Assembly: GCA_007136375.1 (NCBI GenBank) | Contig: SLHB01000148.1 | Location: forward strand, 1-8,941 | Length of the DNA stretch: 8,941 nt | Source: Candidatus Hydrogenedentota bacterium | GTDB lineage: Bacteria; Hydrogenedentota; Hydrogenedentia; Hydrogenedentales; SLHB01 | Direction: 5' to 3' | Part shown: piece after piece, positions 7,512 through 8,941 of the stretch | How positions within the stretch are numbered: position 1 is the first letter of the stretch | How the letters are laid out: every line of letters begins with the position of its first letter | Made by a program: the position numbers and the translations under genes | Notes under the pieces: generated by a model | Databases searched by the model: none | What the model was told of the DNA's origin: nothing | What the model saw: the letters and a program-made list of their open reading frames with translations, nothing else

Positions 7512-7541
7512 TTGCAACAGTCCCGAGCCCAAGAGTATAAT
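7512..7541 (+). promoter_or_regulatory. tatA promoter
   Basis: TTGCAA (7512-7517), an 18-base spacer and a perfect TATAAT (7536-7541). The start is expected near 7548, giving tatA a leader of about 44 bases and making it independent of the lipoprotein gene. Confidence 0.65.
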
Positions 7542-7591
7542 GGGCCGGACAGCTTGAGAGCGAATCCCCGTCACACCTAAGGAGCGTTTCC

Positions 7592-7786
7592 ATGTGGCAA
7601 CCAGGACTTGGTGAACTACTCATTATACTCGTGATCGTCCTTGTCATCTTCGGCGCGGGCAAGCTGCCGCAGGTGGGGAGGTCGCTCGGGTCGGCGATCT
7701 CGGAGTTTAAGGAGTCCGTGACGCCGAAGGACGAAGAAGACGCCGACGGGCCCGATCCGCAAAAGAAAGACAGCCCTGCGGAGTAA
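7592..7786 (+). CDS. tatA: Sec-independent protein translocase subunit TatA/TatE
   Basis: A 64-residue single-pass membrane protein that oligomerises to let folded, twin-arginine-signal proteins cross the cytoplasmic membrane. The layout is standard: short periplasmic N-terminus, one transmembrane helix (about 7-21, GELLIILVIVLVIFG), the invariant FGAGKLPQVGRSLG hinge (20-33), an amphipathic helix (34-44, AISEFKESV) and an acidic, lysine-containing disordered tail. The residue before the helix is Glu8, where TatA/TatE typically have a polar residue. TAAGGAG (7578-7584) lies 7 bases before the ATG, and the gene has its own promoter. No tatC or tatB is adjacent; in many lineages a lone tatA sits away from tatC. 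TatB is a less likely reading because the protein is short. Confidence 0.95.
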   Translation: MWQPGLGELLIILVIVLVIFGAGKLPQVGRSLGSAISEFKESVTPKDEEDADGPDPQKKDSPAE

Positions 7787-7827
7787 CATTGGCTCCGTTT
7801 TCCTTCTGCAGTAGGCCGTGAGTCCAA

Positions 7828-7868
7828 CCGGGCGCGCGGGGGAGGAGAGACTGCCCCCGCGCGCCCGG
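7828..7868 (+). terminator. Perfect 15-bp GC hairpin after tatA (probable terminator)
   Basis: CCGGGCGCGCGGGGG (7828-7842) pairs without mismatch with CCCCCGCGCGCCCGG (7854-7868) around an 11-base loop. It starts 41 bases after the tatA stop. The following ATTCGTTAT is only weakly T-rich, so it is not a canonical intrinsic terminator, but the stem is extremely stable and separates tatA from the next promoter. Confidence 0.65.
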
Positions 7869-7887
7869 ATTCGTTATCCCCGGATAG

Positions 7888-7926
7888 GCGGGCCATCGGC
7901 CCGCGGGTGGCGGCCCACGGGCCCGC
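7888..7926 (+). other. Alternative GC hairpins upstream of the glycosyltransferase promoter
   Basis: GCGGGCC (7888-7894) can pair with GGCCCGC at 7898-7904 (3-base loop) or with a second copy at 7920-7926. GCGGG (7903-7907) can also pair with CCCGC (7922-7926), and GTGG/CCAC (7907-7910 with 7915-7918) nests inside. The structures are mutually exclusive. All lie upstream of the predicted start site, so they would matter only for read-through transcripts from tatA or at the DNA level. Confidence 0.4.
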
Positions 7927-7929
7927 GCA

Positions 7930-7938
7930 TGCTATACT
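7930..7938 (+). promoter_or_regulatory. Extended -10 promoter giving a leaderless mRNA
   Basis: TGCTATACT is an extended -10 (TGn plus TATACT, 7933-7938). A start 7 bases after it falls at about 7945, immediately before the ATG at 7946. There is no Shine-Dalgarno sequence and no convincing -35, so the transcript is predicted to begin at or within a base of its start codon. Confidence 0.6.
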
Positions 7939-7945
7939 CCGCGCC

Positions 7946-8911
7946 ATGAACGCGCGCGCCAACACAAACCACGCCCCAGCGGTTTCGGTTGTCATTCCCG
8001 TGTACAACGAGGAGGGGAACCTGAAGGCGCTATGGGACGAACTCAAGCCGGTGTTGGACGGCTTGGGCGCGCCCTGTGAGGCGGTCTTCGTGGACGACGG
8101 CAGCAGCGACCGCAGCCCAGAGATCCTCGCGGACCTCCATGCGCGGAATCCCGAGGTTACGGTGGTGCGCTTTGCCCGCAACTTTGGCCAGCAGATGGCC
8201 AACACAGCGGGGTTGCGGTTCGCCCGCGGCAAAGCCGTCATCATCATGGACGCGGATCTCCAGACGCCCGCCGAACACATCCCCGAGTTTCTGGCCAAGC
8301 TGCGCGAGGGCTGCGACATCGTCTACGGCGTGCGTGAACGCATCCCCGGCCCGCTGTACCGGCGCATTGGGACGCGGATCGCCAACCGGTTCATCTGCGC
8401 CATGACCGGTTTCGAAATTCCCGACAGCGCCAGCGGGTTTCTCGCCTTGGACCGCGCCCTCGTCGAGCGCGTCAACCGCTACAACGACCGGTCCCGCTAC
8501 CTGAGCGGCCTGTTCGCCTGGCTGTCCTACGGCCGGTATGGCGCCATCCCGGTCACCCGGCGGCAGCGGTTCAGCGGCGAATCCAAGTACACCTTCCACC
8601 AACTCGTCCGTATCGTCCTTACCTTCGTCTACAGTTTCAGCGTCCGGCCGCTACGCCTCATTCTGGCCGCCGGCGCCGCTGTTCTCGCGCTGAGCGCCGC
8701 GGCCTTCGCTTGGGCGGGTGCCGTCCATCTGGGCCTGGCGCCCGGCGCTTCCGGACCCGCCTGGCTCACGGCGGGCATGCTGACCATCGCGGGCTTCCAA
8801 CTTTCCGCCCTTGGCGCCGCCGGCGTGTACACCGCCGAGGTCTACGCTGGCGTGCGGGAGCGTCCCTCCTATGTGATTTGGGAAGCGCTCGGCTGGGACG
8901 GAACTCCGTGA
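7946..8911 (+). CDS. Family 2 membrane glycosyltransferase, GtrB/DPM1-like (polyprenyl-phosphate sugar transferase)
   Basis: A 321-residue protein. Family members move a sugar from a nucleotide sugar to polyprenyl phosphate on the cytoplasmic face of the membrane, supplying lipid-linked sugar for polymer or lipid modification. The GT-A domain shows VVIPVYNEEGNL (15-26), VDDGSSD (49-55), MDADLQTPAE with the metal-binding DAD (102-104), PDSASGFLALDR (159-170) and RFSGESKYTF (208-217). Two membrane helices follow (about 233-260 and 273-297), then the VYTAEVYAGVRERPSYV tail typical of GtrB-like enzymes. Sugar and acceptor cannot be told. I chose ATG 7946, not the in-frame GTG at 7907: the longer form would place a strong extended -10 inside the gene and adds 13 residues foreign to the family. 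The stop overlaps the next gene (GTGA), so the two are translationally coupled. Confidence 0.92.
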   Translation: MNARANTNHAPAVSVVIPVYNEEGNLKALWDELKPVLDGLGAPCEAVFVDDGSSDRSPEILADLHARNPEVTVVRFARNFGQQMANTAGLRFARGKAVIIMDADLQTPAEHIPEFLAKLREGCDIVYGVRERIPGPLYRRIGTRIANRFICAMTGFEIPDSASGFLALDRALVERVNRYNDRSRYLSGLFAWLSYGRYGAIPVTRRQRFSGESKYTFHQLVRIVLTFVYSFSVRPLRLILAAGAAVLALSAAAFAWAGAVHLGLAPGASGPAWLTAGMLTIAGFQLSALGAAGVYTAEVYAGVRERPSYVIWEALGWDGTP

Positions 8912-8941
8912 TCATCGACAGCCACGCCCACGTACACCCCG
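8908..8941 (+). CDS. Amidohydrolase-superfamily protein (only first 11 codons in window)
   Basis: A GTG at 8908, overlapping the glycosyltransferase TGA as GTGA, opens a frame reading MIIDSHAHVHP to the window edge. IDSHAHVHP carries the HxH metal-binding signature found at the very start of amidohydrolase-superfamily enzymes (PF04909- or TatD-like). With eleven residues visible the exact family and substrate cannot be judged. The overlap implies co-translation with the glycosyltransferase. Confidence 0.6.
   Translation, partial: MIIDSHAHVHP

Noticed and set aside
7246..8319. Minus-strand open frame of 357 codons
   Set aside because: It is antisense to the lipoprotein, tatA and glycosyltransferase genes and also spans a perfect hairpin; Ser/Arg-rich composition suggests a shadow.

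Overview
This is a GC-rich stretch of bacterial chromosome that reads as ordinary housekeeping and envelope genes plus a few unrecognised ones. I see no phage, transposase, integrase, CRISPR array, rRNA or tRNA. The best lineage clues are a type IV-like prepilin with an H-X9-DG-type motif near its end, a CxC...CxxC zinc-ribbon membrane protein of the sort common in Planctomycetes and relatives, and a tiny very basic COX24/bS22-like protein. Together these suggest a PVC-type or Candidatus Hydrogenedentes-like bacterium. That placement rests on remembered family distribution, not on a search.

Layout. Bases 1-1300 (minus strand) hold a two-gene unit: an HpcH/HpaI-family aldolase followed by a DUF456 membrane protein whose end lies beyond the window. 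A 229-bp divergent intergenic region leads into the plus-strand genes: a zinc-ribbon/five-helix membrane protein (1530-2534); a prepilin (2768-3757) preceded by two sigma70-like promoters; ndk (3965-4423, GTG start); a 29-codon basic protein (4491-4580) ending in a clear terminator; a 286-bp gap with degenerate repeats; a DUF1844 protein (4967-5479) and purA (5509-6840), closely spaced; a 304-bp gap; a small lipoprotein (7145-7471); tatA (7592-7786) with its own TATAAT promoter and a perfect 15-bp hairpin after it; and a GtrB/DPM1-like membrane glycosyltransferase (7946-8911) that appears to be made from a leaderless mRNA. The glycosyltransferase stop overlaps the GTG start of an amidohydrolase-like gene that runs off the right edge.

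How the genes relate. ndk and purA both serve nucleotide metabolism (NTP balancing; the first committed step from IMP to AMP) and flank the DUF1844 gene and the putative ribosomal small protein, giving a growth-related core. Prepilin, lipoprotein, TatA and the polyprenyl-type glycosyltransferase are envelope or export functions. I find no convincing new multi-gene system. The points most worth a second look are the short basic gene, the leaderless glycosyltransferase with alternative hairpins upstream, the tandem promoters with repeated octamers before the prepilin, and the unrecognised zinc-ribbon membrane protein.
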